This document shows positions 34,501 to 41,114 of a stretch of DNA of 64,000 bases, in pieces. Position 1 is the stretch's first letter. Each line of letters starts with the position of its first letter. The position numbers and the translations under genes are program-made. The notes under the pieces were generated by a model, which was not told the origin of the DNA, did no database searches, and was given only the letters and a program-made list of their open reading frames with translations. Source of the DNA: Tridacna crocea (lineage: Eukaryota; Mollusca; Bivalvia; Cardiida; Cardiidae); NCBI GenBank assembly GCA_943736015.1, contig OX031069.1:25301235-25365234 (forward strand), given 5' to 3'.

Positions 34501-35580
34501 CTCAGGGTTGTGAAAACTAGGGATTTTTTTCGTAAAGGGTGAATTGAGCCATATATGACAATTTGTCTGCATATGCTTTAAATTTGGACAAGTCCAAAAT
34601 TTTGTTGTCCAGTGAAGAGACAAAATTGTTTACAGTACCATTCTTTGATATTGTTGAAGTAATAAATATTTTTAAGTGTAGACTGGATTTGGTACAATTT
34701 TCTGTGTGCATAAGTTTTATGAAAAGTGGACTGCTTCAAGACGAAGAGATGACTGTCTGTGGAAAGTTAAGCTTCAAACATTGTTTGCTCACCTGAGCAC
34801 TTCGTGCTCAGAGTGAGCTATTGTGATCACTCACCATCATCGGTCCGTCTGTTCACATTTCTTTGTTTACACTCTAGCATCTACAAATATCAACCAATCA
34901 GCACCAAACTTGGTCAAAATATATATGACCATAAGATCTCGGATGAGTGCGATTATGGGTCTAATCGGATTAGAACATCTGGAGTTATTTGCCCTTGAAT
35001 TAGAAAAATTGCTATATTTCCTTTTGTTTACACTCTAGCATCTACAAATATCAACCAATCAGCACCAAACTTGGTCAAAGTATATATGATCATAAGATCT
35101 CGGATGAGTTCGATTATGGGTCTAATCAGACCAGAACATCTGGAGTTATTTGCCCTTGAATTAGAAAAATTGCTGTATTTCCTTTGTTTACACTCTAGCA
35201 TCTACAAATATCAACCAATCAGCACCAAACTTGGTCAAAGTATATAATTATGACCATAAGATCTTGAATGAGTTCAATTATGGGTCTAATGGGACCAGAA
35301 CATCTGGTGTTATTTGCCCTTGAATTAGAAAAATTGCTATATTTGACTTTGTTTACACTCTAGCGTCTCAATGATGGTGATATGGGAAAGCAGCCAGTAG
35401 CGTGGAAAGAAAATTGTGCTAAGTACTGGTAATAAGAGACACCAGGAAAGCATGGATTGATGCACTAGCTGCTGCAATATAACTGAAATAACATTTAAAA
35501 TGGCGTTAAACACCATACAAAAAAATCAAACAGTAATAATCTGTTTTTATTTCAGGGGAAGAACATTCAGGCAAAACTAA
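16470..35580 (+). CDS. ARPC2: Arp2/3 complex subunit 2 (p34-Arc), complete spliced gene, 10 exons
   Basis: Ten exons join in frame to 299 residues; human ARPC2 has 300. Exon limits: 16470-16543, 20379-20472, 21422-21475, 22960-23005, 23635-23821, 26428-26521, 30411-30537, 31736-31836, 33837-33934, 35556-35580. Every intron starts GT and ends AG and all phases agree. Recognisable family segments are the start [101 protein letters not shown] and [17 protein letters not shown]. Known role: with ARPC4 it forms the structural core of the seven-subunit Arp2/3 complex, contacts the mother actin filament and supports branched actin nucleation in the cytoplasm. An in-frame TAG at 16434-16436 precedes the ATG and supports the start. 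No frameshift or lost core motif is visible, so this should be a functional gene. No AATAAA was found close behind the stop. Confidence 0.97.
17202..17222. repeat. (TA)n microsatellite in ARPC2 intron 1
   Basis: About ten TA units. Confidence 0.9.
17267..18555. mobile_element. hAT-like non-autonomous element, 1.29 kb
   Basis: Left end CAGGGCTCCCGCTG, right end complement CAGGGCTTCCCCTGC, flanked on both sides by CTTTAAG (17260-17266, 18556-18562). CAGGG ends and a 7-8-bp target repeat are typical of hAT transposons. No transposase frame is visible. It lies in ARPC2 intron 1 and contains a 14-nt G run (18059-18072). Confidence 0.75.
18220..18272 (+). mobile_element. TTAA MITE end fragment
   Basis: GTAACCCTTCACCACACAAT with no matching right part; it lies inside the hAT-like element. 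Confidence 0.5.
18563..20378. other. rest of ARPC2 intron 1, no feature seen
   Basis: AT-rich; the 140-codon minus-strand ORF at 19555-19977 has no recognisable domain or splice support. Confidence 0.4.
20379..20472 (+). CDS. ARPC2: ARPC2 exon 2 (residues 25-56)
   Basis: Acceptor TTTGTAG, donor GTAAGT. It completes the split Gly codon and encodes [20 protein letters not shown] followed by a short loop ending [19 protein letters not shown] is diagnostic for the family. Confidence 0.95.
20545..20640 (+). mobile_element. decayed TTAA MITE in intron 2
   Basis: GCATTTTGAAAACATCATAG and AAAGGAGAAAATACTGGC remain. Confidence 0.4.
20859..21087 (+). mobile_element. TTAA MITE, ARPC2 intron 2
   Basis: TTAA at both ends, 229 bp, centre GCTGGTCATCAGC, sense to the gene. 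Confidence 0.87.
21110..21345 (+). repeat. tRNA-derived SINE, ARPC2 intron 2
   Basis: An A-box-like GGCTCAGAGTTGGAGTGCA and, 28 bp later, a B box GGGTTCAATCC, followed by a conserved body (TTTCAGAGCCCCTGCC, ATGACATACAGATATG-like). The body recurs at 24865-24960 (CTTCAGAGCCCCAGCC). Confidence 0.6.
21422..21475 (+). CDS. ARPC2: ARPC2 exon 3 (residues 57-74)
   Basis: An 18-codon exon, [18 protein letters not shown], with phase 0 at both ends. Acceptor CTTGCAG, donor GTAGGT. It matches the first long helix segment of ARPC2. Confidence 0.95.
21558..21792 (+). mobile_element. TTAA MITE, ARPC2 intron 3
   Basis: Centre GCTGGTAACCAGC with long arms; ends mutated to TTCAA and GTGAA. Confidence 0.8.
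22023..22240 (+). mobile_element. diverged TTAA MITE, intron 3
   Basis: Left half of the palindrome is deleted; ACCAGCATTTTCACCTTCTC and the right arm remain. Confidence 0.5.
22338..22561 (+). mobile_element. TTAA MITE, ARPC2 intron 3
   Basis: Central palindrome intact; ends eroded to TAAGG and GGTGTAA. Confidence 0.78.
22660..22850. repeat. fragments of two TIR MITE families, intron 3
   Basis: GATGCATAAAACCCCCTTTTC belongs to the GGCTGACCTG family; AGAGGGAGTGATGGCATTCT and GAGTACTCATTAGAATCGTC match the element at 56646. Confidence 0.5.
22960..23005 (+). CDS. ARPC2: ARPC2 exon 4 (residues 75-89 and part of 90)
   Basis: Encodes [15 protein letters not shown] plus G of a split Gly. Acceptor TTTTCAG, donor GTAATT. 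This is the least conserved exon; identification rests on position, phase and the LxKRxY start. Confidence 0.88.
23248..23446 (-). mobile_element. TTAA MITE, ARPC2 intron 4
   Basis: TTAACCC at the left; internal GGAAAAGGAGAAAATGCAGG; right arm shortened. Confidence 0.75.
23635..23821 (+). CDS. ARPC2: ARPC2 exon 5 (residues 90-151 and part of 152)
   Basis: The largest exon, with [30 protein letters not shown] and [10 protein letters not shown] in order. It ends AT before a GTGAGT donor, and the Met codon is completed by exon 6. Confidence 0.97.
23850..24815. repeat. about 100-bp tandem repeat, 10 units, ARPC2 intron 5
   Basis: Units contain TCAGTACAAGTAGGGAATTT, CTACCAGAAAGTA and TGATGAAGATGTAGGATTAT. 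The array starts almost directly behind the exon 5 donor (23822). Confidence 0.9.
24830..24965 (+). repeat. SINE tail, intron 5
   Basis: Shares CTTCAGAGCCCCAGCC and the ATGATGTTGAAAGTGGTGTG tail with SINEs at 21110 and 35482. Confidence 0.5.
25034..25260 (-). mobile_element. TTAA MITE, ARPC2 intron 5
   Basis: Ends TTTTTACCAAACTAC and GGTTAA; centre GCTGGTAACCAGC. Its right TTAA (25257-25260) also begins the next copy. Confidence 0.78.
25257..25445 (-). mobile_element. TTAA MITE with half the palindrome deleted
   Basis: Shares TTAA with the previous copy; only GCATTTTCTCCTTTTCCCAC of the central palindrome is left. Confidence 0.75.
25752..25957 (+). mobile_element. 5'-truncated TTAA MITE, intron 5
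   Basis: Palindrome and right end (GGAAAAGAGTTAA) intact; left end missing. Confidence 0.75.
26185..26247. mobile_element. GTCTGATC palindromic element, copy B, intron 5
   Basis: CAACAGTATAGATCAAGATC then GTGCAGTCTGATCTTTGATC; flanked by CTCACTGACCTTTTGC as in other copies. Confidence 0.8.
26428..26521 (+). CDS. ARPC2: ARPC2 exon 6 (residues 152-183)
   Basis: Encodes [17 protein letters not shown], then [14 protein letters not shown], the best conserved block of the family. Acceptor TTTATAG, donor GTGAGT. Confidence 0.97.
26747..26975 (+). mobile_element. TTAA MITE, ARPC2 intron 6
   Basis: 229 bp with perfect central palindrome; right TTAA kept, left TTCAA. Confidence 0.85.
27228..27411 (-). 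mobile_element. shortened TTAA MITE, intron 6
   Basis: CTAACTCTTTACAAAATGAC at the left, GTGTGGTAACGAGTTAA at the right; part of the left arm is deleted. Confidence 0.75.
27476..27535. repeat. GGGCAGGGAGGCAGGAAAAA triplication
   Basis: Three adjacent purine-rich units of about 20 bp in ARPC2 intron 6. Confidence 0.8.
28377..28827. mobile_element. foldback element, 451 bp, 6-bp TSD GATGCT
   Basis: CACGGCGGGGAATCACGTGA at the left is answered by TCACGTGATTCCCCGCCGTG at the right; the arms are near-identical inverted copies of about 215 bp with a loop of about 20 bp. GATGCT repeats outside both ends (28371-28376 and 28828-28833). The matching 70-codon frames on the two strands are the arms read twice. 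It lies in ARPC2 intron 6. Confidence 0.93.
29174..29480. repeat. GC-rich patch open on both strands, intron 6
   Basis: ORFs of about 90-107 codons overlap on opposite strands, with GGGCGG/GGCGCGCC motifs. It looks like a decayed GC-rich element, not an ARPC2 exon. Confidence 0.35.
29709..29937 (-). mobile_element. TTAA MITE, intron 6, first of an end-to-end pair
   Basis: TTAACCCTTTCCCAAACG to CAAACAATACCC-type complement ending GGGTTAA; centre GCTGGTTACCAGC. Shares its right TTAA with the next copy. Confidence 0.88.
29934..30162 (+). mobile_element. TTAA MITE, intron 6, second of the pair
   Basis: Opposite orientation; only one TTAA (29934-29937) lies between the two copies. Confidence 0.88.
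30173..30386 (+). mobile_element. TTAA MITE beside ARPC2 exon 7
   Basis: TTAA at both ends, internal deletion in the left arm. It ends 24 bp before exon 7, so part of the splice branch region must be inside it. Confidence 0.85.
30411..30537 (+). CDS. ARPC2: ARPC2 exon 7 (residues 184-225 and part of 226)
   Basis: Encodes [19 protein letters not shown], then KDPPTEL and GENIGYITF, and ends in G of a split Val. Acceptor TTTTGCAG, donor GTATTG. The 3' end of a TTAA MITE lies only 24 bp before the exon. Confidence 0.96.
30565..30735. mobile_element. GGGGTATACTGGAATCAGCC repeat, intron 7
   Basis: Starts with a TACCCCCTCAAAAG / TTTTTGAGGGGTA inverted pair, then AATCAGCCTGTCTATCCAT; ends GGGGTATATAGTCACGTTC and AGTGACAGCTTTAGTTT. 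The second copy is at 37235-37545. Confidence 0.75.
30982..31096 (-). mobile_element. decayed TTAA MITE, intron 7
   Basis: CTGCTGGTGGCCAGCATTTT with TTTGCCAGACAATGAATTA at the left. Confidence 0.5.
31093..31321 (-). mobile_element. TTAA MITE, CAAATG/GCTTG subfamily, intron 7
   Basis: TTAA both ends; ends CCCTTTCCTAAAGG and TTTGGGAAAGGG; centre GCTTGTTACAAGC. Confidence 0.83.
31480..31717. mobile_element. TIR MITE (GGCTTGCAA ends) touching exon 8
   Basis: GGCTTGCAAGACGCGAAGAG at the left and CTTTTTGCATGTTGCAAGCC at the right; each is followed inward by CATTTGCGTAAAGT-type sequence. It ends 18 bp before ARPC2 exon 8. Relatives at 32188 and 41115. Confidence 0.8.
31736..31836 (+). CDS. ARPC2: ARPC2 exon 8 (residues 226-259)
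   Basis: Encodes (V)[19 protein letters not shown] and then [14 protein letters not shown]. Acceptor CTTTCAG, donor GTAAAT. A terminal-inverted-repeat MITE ends about 18 bp upstream. Confidence 0.96.
31876..32102 (-). mobile_element. TTAA MITE, ARPC2 intron 8
   Basis: Left end eroded (CCCGTTACCACACAAC), right TTAA intact, palindrome GCTGGTTTCCAGC. Confidence 0.82.
32188..32428. mobile_element. TIR MITE (GGCTGGCAAC ends), intron 8
   Basis: GGCTGGCAACAGGCGAAAGG and CCATTTCGCCTGTTGCAGGCC form the ends; internal ATCAGCTTGTGTAGTCTGC as in 31480. Confidence 0.8.
32516..32744 (-). mobile_element. TTAA MITE, intron 8
   Basis: 229 bp; TTAACCTTTTCCCGAACG to GTTTGGGAAAGGATTAA; palindrome nearly perfect. 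Confidence 0.86.
32767..33029 (-). mobile_element. TTAA MITE with duplicated arm, intron 8
   Basis: The segment GTAGAAAACATTGTGGGAAA to ATGCTG occurs twice before the palindrome centre, making the copy 263 bp. Confidence 0.83.
33150..33292. mobile_element. decayed TTAA MITE, intron 8
   Basis: GAGATTGTTTGGAAAAGGTT at the right end and weak arm similarity. Confidence 0.35.
33380..33787 (-). mobile_element. GCTCACCTGAG-type element (minus), intron 8
   Basis: Its minus-strand start reads AAAACAAGAGGGCCATGATG, matching the 5' ends at 52086 and 57031. The body contains AAACTAGGTCACCTGGTCAAA (minus: TTTGACCAGGTGACCTAGTTT), as in the array at 57030. Confidence 0.7.
33837..33934 (+). CDS. ARPC2: ARPC2 exon 9 (residues 260-291 and part of 292)
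   Basis: Encodes [20 protein letters not shown] followed by a charged EQEKEKK stretch. Acceptor TTGCAG, donor GTAAGA. It corresponds to the long C-terminal helix region. Confidence 0.96.
33981..34060 (+). repeat. possible SINE head, intron 9
   Basis: GATGGCTCAGTGGTAATGGC resembles an A box and TTGAGATTTACATCTGATGG a weak B box. Confidence 0.35.
34170..34300 (+). mobile_element. decayed TTAA MITE, intron 9
   Basis: AACATTGAGGGAAAAGGAGA and ATGCAGGTTACAAGCAT remain. Confidence 0.5.
34314..34543 (-). mobile_element. TTAA MITE, intron 9
   Basis: Palindrome perfect around GCTGGTTACCAGC; left TTAA kept. A loose right-end fragment follows at 34556-34620. Confidence 0.83.
34786..35372 (-). mobile_element. 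GCTCACCTGAG-type element with 160-bp tandem units, intron 9
   Basis: Begins with the hairpin TGCTCACCTGAGCACTTCGT / GCTCAGAGTGAGC, then three units of about 160 bp (TTTGTTTACACTCTAGCATC, CAACCAATCAGCACCAAACT, CTTGAATTAGAAAAATTGCT). Orientation is opposite to 52086. Confidence 0.8.
35385..35520 (+). repeat. SINE tail, intron 9
   Basis: CTGAAATAACATTTAAAATG then GCGTTAAACACC, ending about 40 bp before the last ARPC2 exon. Confidence 0.45.
35556..35580 (+). CDS. ARPC2: ARPC2 exon 10, C-terminus and stop
   Basis: Only GRTFRQN and TAA are coded here, after completing a split Thr codon. Human ARPC2 ends with a similarly short Gly-Lys-Thr-Phe tail. Acceptor ATTTCAG. Confidence 0.9.
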
Positions 35581-36062
35581 GAAGCAGCAGGACCATACAG
35601 TATATTGTGACTTCTCTATGACTCTCCATAATGCTTTCATCGTATTTACATCTCTCATATTTTATGGCGGGCCTTTTGTATGTGAACAGTTATGGTATTG
35701 CTGATATGAGACCGTGTTATATGGAAGTGCTTCAAATTTGGAAATGTTAAGAACTTCGTTATGTGGTTAAAGAGTGAATTAAATTAGGGTACAGATATAT
35801 GCATGAAACAAAGATGACCATTTTTAACTCCTTCCATATTATAGACAAAACCAAGAGTTTTTGTGGACAGTATAGATCAAGATCAGACTGCAAAGAATGT
35901 GCAGTCTGATCTTTGATCCACACTGTCCACAGCTTTATTCTAGACTATGACCAATCTTTCTCTTGGGAATTAGTAACTTTTTAAGAAAGTGCTGTTTGTT
36001 TATTCAGTGATGACAGAGTTGAGGGAGCACAACAGTTTTTGAATTTAAAGATCAGCACCCTA
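35581..36062. other. ARPC2 3' UTR / downstream
   Basis: No AATAAA in the first 450 bp. The first clear one is at about 38726, beyond several MITEs, so the UTR end is unknown. Confidence 0.4.
35865..35928. mobile_element. GTCTGATC palindromic element, copy C
   Basis: GGACAGTATAGATCAAGATC, centre AAAGAATGT, then GCAGTCTGATCTTTGATCCA; possibly within the ARPC2 3' UTR. Confidence 0.8.
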
Positions 36063-36706
36063 TTAACCCATTACCACACGAAAAAATTTTAGACTGGTCC
36101 AAATTGAAAGCATTTGCAGACGACAAAATAAAGGTGAATAAAAAATAGAAATTCGTGCTGGGAAGGTTAGAAAACACTGGGGGAAAAGGAGAAAATGCTG
36201 GTTACCAGCATTTTCTCCTTTTCCCATAGTGTTTTCAAAAGGCTTTTTTCTTAGGGCGTCAAAAGTAAGGATTGTACACAATCCCGACTTTTAACGACCC
36301 TGAGATAGAAGCCTTTTGAAAACATTGTGGGAAAGGGAGAAAATGCTGGTAACCAGCATTTGCCTCCTTTTCCCACAATGGTTTCTAACCTGCTGAAAAC
36401 AAATTTCAATTTATTGAGTTACGTTTGTCGCCTGCAAATGCTTTCAATTATGGCCTGTCTAAAATTTTGTCATTTGGTAAAGAGTTACCAAAGGACAAAA
36501 TTTTAGTTTTATCAAAACCGAAAGCTTTTGCAGACGACAAAATAAAAGTGACTGAACAATTGAAATTTGATTTGTGAAGGGTAGAAAACATTGTTGGAAA
36601 AGGAGAAAATGCTGGTTACCAGCATTTTCTCCTTTTTCCCACAATGTTTTCAAAAGGCTTCTTTCTCAGGGTTGTCAAAAGTAGGGATTGTGTGGAAATG
36701 GGTCAA
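36063..36706. mobile_element. three TTAA MITEs fused in tandem
   Basis: Copies at 36063-36275 (minus), 36276-36488 (plus) and 36485-36706 (minus). At the first junction GATTGTA runs straight into CACAATCCCGAC with no TTAA; at the second only AGAGTTACC remains. Each has its own central palindrome. Confidence 0.85.
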
Positions 36707-36748
36707 TTTTAAGTTCCGCTCATTTATAGTGTGATAAAAAATGGATTG

Positions 36749-36997
36749 AGCCATGCTTTGTGTAAAGGGGGCTTTATGCATTTGCTGAAAGTTTCGACCA
36801 GGTCAGCCTGCCTAATCGCTCCATCCAGGCTGACCTGGACTAAAACTTTCTGCTATGGTCAATTTTCTGCATTTCCAGGGACCAGTCTATGTCATGATTA
36901 AGTCTGTTGTGAAAGGGATCCGAACGTATTACTAGGTACCGTAGATAACAGGGAAGCATTAAGCCCCCCTTTTGCCAGAGGCTGGCTCAAATATTTT
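36749..36997. mobile_element. TIR MITE, GATTGAGCCATGCT family
   Basis: ATTGAGCCATGCTTTGTGTA ... CCCCTTTTGCCAGAGGCTGGCTCAAAT form the ends, with AAGGGGGCTTTATGCA / GCATTAAGCCCCCC inside. Central CAGGCTGACCTGG/GGTCAGCCTG inverted pair. Confidence 0.75.
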
Positions 36998-37234
36998 TTT
37001 TTTAGCAACTTTCTAAGGATCTAGGCAGTTTTGCTGCGACAATAGAAGCAACTGCACATGACTTTGAGAAGTAAAGTAATTTTACTTTATGTATTTTACA
37101 CATGTATGGATCCTTCGGCTTGTTTTTTCATGTGCCACAACATTTTTTTCTTCAGTGGATTGCTGTTGAAGGTGGAAAGTTGCCCGCAGGCTGTGGCTAC
37201 TGATGCTGACAAGATTCTGTATCTAAGAACTTAG

Positions 37235-37545
37235 TAGTTATACACCCGCAAAATGATTGTTTTCCGGGGTATACTGGAATCAGCCTGTCTGTCTGTGTGT
37301 CCATCCGTCGGTCTGTGTACGAAATACTAGCAGTTTTGTGTCGCGAACTCCTCATACAGTTTTCCTTCAATTGTATTGAAACTTTGCACATATACTGATC
37401 ATATATTGAAGATTTGCAAGATGCAATTTTCAAGTGTCAACTCCTCCTGTTTGAAGAATTATCTCCCTTTGAACTTGACACTGTTTTCTGTCAAAGTGCT
37501 GGCAGGGGTATTAAGTCACATTCAGTGACAGCTCTAGTTTGGTCT
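37235..37545. mobile_element. GGGGTATACTGGAATCAGCC repeat, copy 2
   Basis: Same ends and order as 30565-30735 (GGGGTATACTGGAATCAGCC, GTCACATTCAGTGACAGC, TCTAGTTT) but with a longer middle. Such repeats are widespread in bivalve genomes, as I recall them. Confidence 0.75.
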
Positions 37546-37777
37546 GGTGAATACATGTAGTGATATTTTTCTGCTGTCAGGTAGTTTTAGAAGTAGCATG
37601 GTGTAAGGTTTTATTTTAACCCCTGGAGTTTGAGATCAAATTGCTTTTTTGCAGATAGTGCTGATTCAGATTAGACTGCTTAGGATGTACAATCTTATCT
37701 TGGACATGTACTGCCTTTAAAATTAAGGAATAATCTTGCAGAAACATTCTTGAAATTGCAACACTTTGTTTTTCTCC

Positions 37778-38012
37778 TTAACACCTTACCAAACCACACA
37801 ATTTTAGACTGGTCCAAATTGAAAGCACTTGCAGACAATGAAAAAAACCTAATGTAACTCAAAAATTGAAATTTGTTTTCAGCCGGGTAGAAAAACATTG
37901 TGGGAAAAGGAGAAAATGCTGGTTACCAGTATTTTCTCCTTTTCCCACAATGTTTTCAAAAGGCTTCTATCTCAGGGTCACGAAAACCAGGGGTTGTTTG
38001 ATAAAAGGTTAA
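37778..38012 (-). mobile_element. TTAA MITE
   Basis: TTAA both ends; shares 38009-38012 with the next copy. Confidence 0.83.
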
Positions 38013-38224
38013 CTCTATCACCCAGTCCTCATGATAACAACCCAAAGGTAAAACCTTATGAAAGCATGGTGGGAAAAGGAGGCAATGCTGGCAAGCCATT
38101 GTTATTTTCTCCTTTTTCTTCAGTGTTTTCTAACCTTTCAAATACAAATCACATATAATTGATCATTTTGAAATGCTTCAATTTGGAATGAGAATAAAAT
38201 TTTGTGATGTAGTGAAGGGTAAAG
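38009..38224 (+). mobile_element. diverged TTAA MITE
   Basis: GTGGGAAAAGGAGGCAATGC and TTTTCTCCTTTTTCTTCAGT; extra bases inside the centre. Confidence 0.65.
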
Positions 38225-38233
38225 AATAGGTTA

Positions 38234-38460
38234 TTAACCCTTTTCAAACAATCCCTAGTTTTTATGATCCCGAGATAAAAAGCCTTTTGATAACATTATG
38301 GGAAACGGAGAAAATGCTGGTAACCAGCATTTTCTCCTTTTCCCACAATGTTTTCTCCCCCACAAACAAATTCCAATTTTTGAGTTACATTTTATTTTGT
38401 CATCTGCAAGCGCTTTCAATTTAGACCGGTCTAAAATTTTGTCGTTTGGTAAAGAAATAA
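38234..38460 (+). mobile_element. TTAA MITE
   Basis: TTAACCCTTTTCAAACAATC to GTCGTTTGGTAAAG; right TTAA lost. Confidence 0.83.
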
Positions 38461-38926
38461 TAGCCTATAGTTTCAAATAAACATAGCGGACATTTACAGT
38501 GTTGTAAAAACTAAGTAATAATATTTATGGAGTGTGACAAAGGTCCCAATACTTTGTGTATAGTTTATACAAATCTCTCAAAATACCAGGCTGTAGATTC
38601 AAGATCAGAGTTGAGTCTGTCCATTCCGATCTTGATCTGTAGAAGCCACAATAGCTACAGCTGTCATCTATGGCTCCGAAAGGGCTAAAATACTTTGTAT
38701 AACATTGTTAAACGTTTATTCTCTTAATAAATTGTCTATAAAATCATAAACTTTGACCTGTTCTATTAACTTTACCATTTTCTCTCTTCTTTGTTGTAAA
38801 TGGTTTCTAGGTCATTTTAGTTGTATTTTGGCCAGTTCACCCCTCCGTTCTTTGCCGGGGTTTCTATACCTAGTAGATCTACTTCCAACATTTTTTTTTT
38901 TTGAAGTCACTGGCTGCTTTCCCACA

Positions 38927-39402
38927 TTAACCCTTTACCAATTTGAGGCCCTTCCATTTCAGCAGCAAATAAAGATATGATGTAAAAAATATGGACAAAT
39001 GAGGATACAAATATTTGATTGAGTGGAAAACATTGTGGGAAAAGGAGAAATTGCTCGTTATGAGCAATTTCTCTTTTTCCCACAATGTTTTCAAAAGCTG
39101 TCTGTTGTTGATACCTCAAGATTGGTATCTATTACATAGGCGTAACCAGGAAAAAGTAAATTATACGCACGCCAAAGTTGGCCATTTTTGTAGGGCAGGT
39201 GACGAGAGTTATTTGGAATCAGCCAAATGGAATCAGAGCCGTGAAAATCAAGATATTTCTAATTTTGGCTGTTTTAGAAAACGTCCAAACTGAAAAATAC
39301 ACGAAAAGAGGCAACCTACGTCCTATTCTCGATTTTTTAACATCACGCACATGTGTGATGTGCGTAATAGAAGTTATGCCTATATATGAAGTAAAGGGTT
39401 AA
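38927..39402 (-). mobile_element. TTAA MITE (TTGCTCGTTATGAGCAA) interrupted by another element
   Basis: The left part to about 39132 and GTAAAGGGTTAA at 39391-39402 flank a nested TIR element. Confidence 0.75.
39133..39381. mobile_element. nested TIR element with TAGGCGTAAC ends
   Basis: ATAGGCGTAACCAGGAAAAA and TATACGCAC at the left answer GTGCGTAATAGAAGTTATGC and CTAT at the right. About 250 bp, no coding signal; it interrupts an older MITE. Confidence 0.7.
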
Positions 39403-39510
39403 AAAACGAGACTTTGACAGTATCCAGGTATCATAGAAGATTGAATCCTGTAGTACTGACTTGGCAAGAGTTTACCCTTGATAGGTTCTTAACTGATGCT
39501 TTTTGGAACT

Positions 39511-39745
39511 TTAACCTTTTACCATCCAATGCTGATACTTATACATACTGTAACAGCAATAGACACCTTTTGAAAACACTGTGGGAAAAAAAGAAAATGC
39601 TGGTAGCCAGCATTTTCTCCCTTTCCTGCAATGTTTTCTATCCTATCAAAGAACAATTGCACCATTTCAGTCGCATTGAAATTGTCGTCTACAAATGCTC
39701 TCAATTTGGACAAGCCTAGAATTTTGTCATCTGCTAAATGATTAA
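39511..39745 (+). mobile_element. TTAA MITE, first of a pair
   Basis: TTAA both ends; right TTAA 39742-39745 is shared with the next copy. Confidence 0.83.
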
Positions 39746-39969
39746 CCCATTACCACACATTGCCGACTTTTGACGCCCCTGAGAAAGAAGCCTTTAGAAA
39801 ACATTGTGGGAAAACCAGAAAATGCTGGTAACCAGCATTTTCTCCTTTTCCCACAATGTTTTCTACCCTTCACAAAACAAATTTCAAATTTTCAGTCATT
39901 TTTATTTGTCGTCTGCAAATGCTTTCGATTTGGACAAGCCAAAAAAATTGTCGTTTGGTAATGAGTTAA
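39742..39969 (+). mobile_element. TTAA MITE, second of the pair
   Basis: Very close to the type copy at 1578 (CATTGCCGACTTTTGACGCC); palindrome arm has one mutation. Confidence 0.87.
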
Positions 39970-40580
39970 ACCAATGAATTGGTATGTTGCAAATCGCTTC
40001 TAGTATGGAACAGTTTTCTCAGTCTGTATTAAGCTATAAAATCAAAAAATATGTTTTCATGGCTGACTTACTGATTAAATAGTGTTTTTCACTGCTTTTC
40101 AACATATCGGTCTGTCATGGCAAAATATCACATGGCAATATGCCACTTATTCACATGTCTTTCCTATCATCAATACAGGACCTATGGTTTAAAGTTACAA
40201 TGCCCTTGGAAATTCCCATAACAAAAGCTTTGCAAAGCGGTGCATATACACCAGAAAGGGCTTGTAAGTGAAATGGGTTAAAAATCAAGAAAGCAGAGAG
40301 AGATCCAAATTTTAAGAGTCACAGGCACAACTACACATCATAGAGATTCATTATGGTAAGTTTGAACTTATTCCGATGGAAACTAGATGTTGCACATGTA
40401 AGAAATTGCTAATGGATGGACTGACATACAGATGGATGTAGTACAAATCTGGGTGTATAAAAAGACCAGCACCTCAATTATGGATCATCAATTCAGTTGT
40501 GTTTTGCACTGCTTTCAATTATATTTTAGTAATATCATGACAACAGCTCACATATTCATGTTTTTTTGCTGGATTTCACA
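39970..40580. other. intergenic, no gene seen
   Basis: No recognisable coding or repeat signal. Confidence 0.4.
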
Positions 40581-40584
40581 AGTA

Positions 40585-40765
40585 CTAGGGTAGGGTTCAG
40601 AAGTGTCTTGCCCTAAGACACACCCATGAAAAAACCCAGCGAGGTGCAAACCTTGGGCCTCTAGGTACACACCTATACCTTGCCACTAAGCCACGCAGGA
40701 ACTCTCAAGTATGGTTCTAACCCAAGGCCTCCAGGTTTCAAATCTAACGCCTTCACCTGCAGAAC
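40585..40765 (-). repeat. tRNA-derived SINE(s), minus
   Basis: On minus, GCGTGGCTTAGTGGCAAGG (A box like) and AAGGTTTGCACCTC (B box like) are followed by TAGGGCAAGACACTTCTGAA, a motif common in invertebrate SINEs. A second partial head (AACCTGGAGGCCTTGG) precedes it. Confidence 0.6.
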
Positions 40766-40780
40766 CTGTCTCAAAGAGTT

Positions 40781-41010
40781 TTAACCCTTTACTGCATCAC
40801 AGAATGTTAGACCTGTCTGAATTGAAAGCATTTGCAGATGACAGTTTCCATGTGGCCCATATGCAATGATTTTTCTTTGATAGAGTAGAAAACGTTGCGG
40901 GACAAGGAGAAAATGCTGGTAAGCAGCATTTTCTCCTTTTCCCACAATGTTTTCAAAAAGCCTTCTCTTTCAGGGGCGTTAAAAGTTGTCATTGTGTGAT
41001 AAAGGGTTAA
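40781..41010 (-). mobile_element. TTAA MITE
   Basis: TTAA both ends, centre GCTGGTAAGCAGC. Confidence 0.85.
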
Positions 41011-41114
41011 CTTGTATTAAGTTGCTCATCTGTATGATGGATATAAAAGAAAACGAAAAATTTGGGCAATCCAATCTGTCATGGCTGGGTAGAAGGACAT
41101 AAGGAGACCCAATA

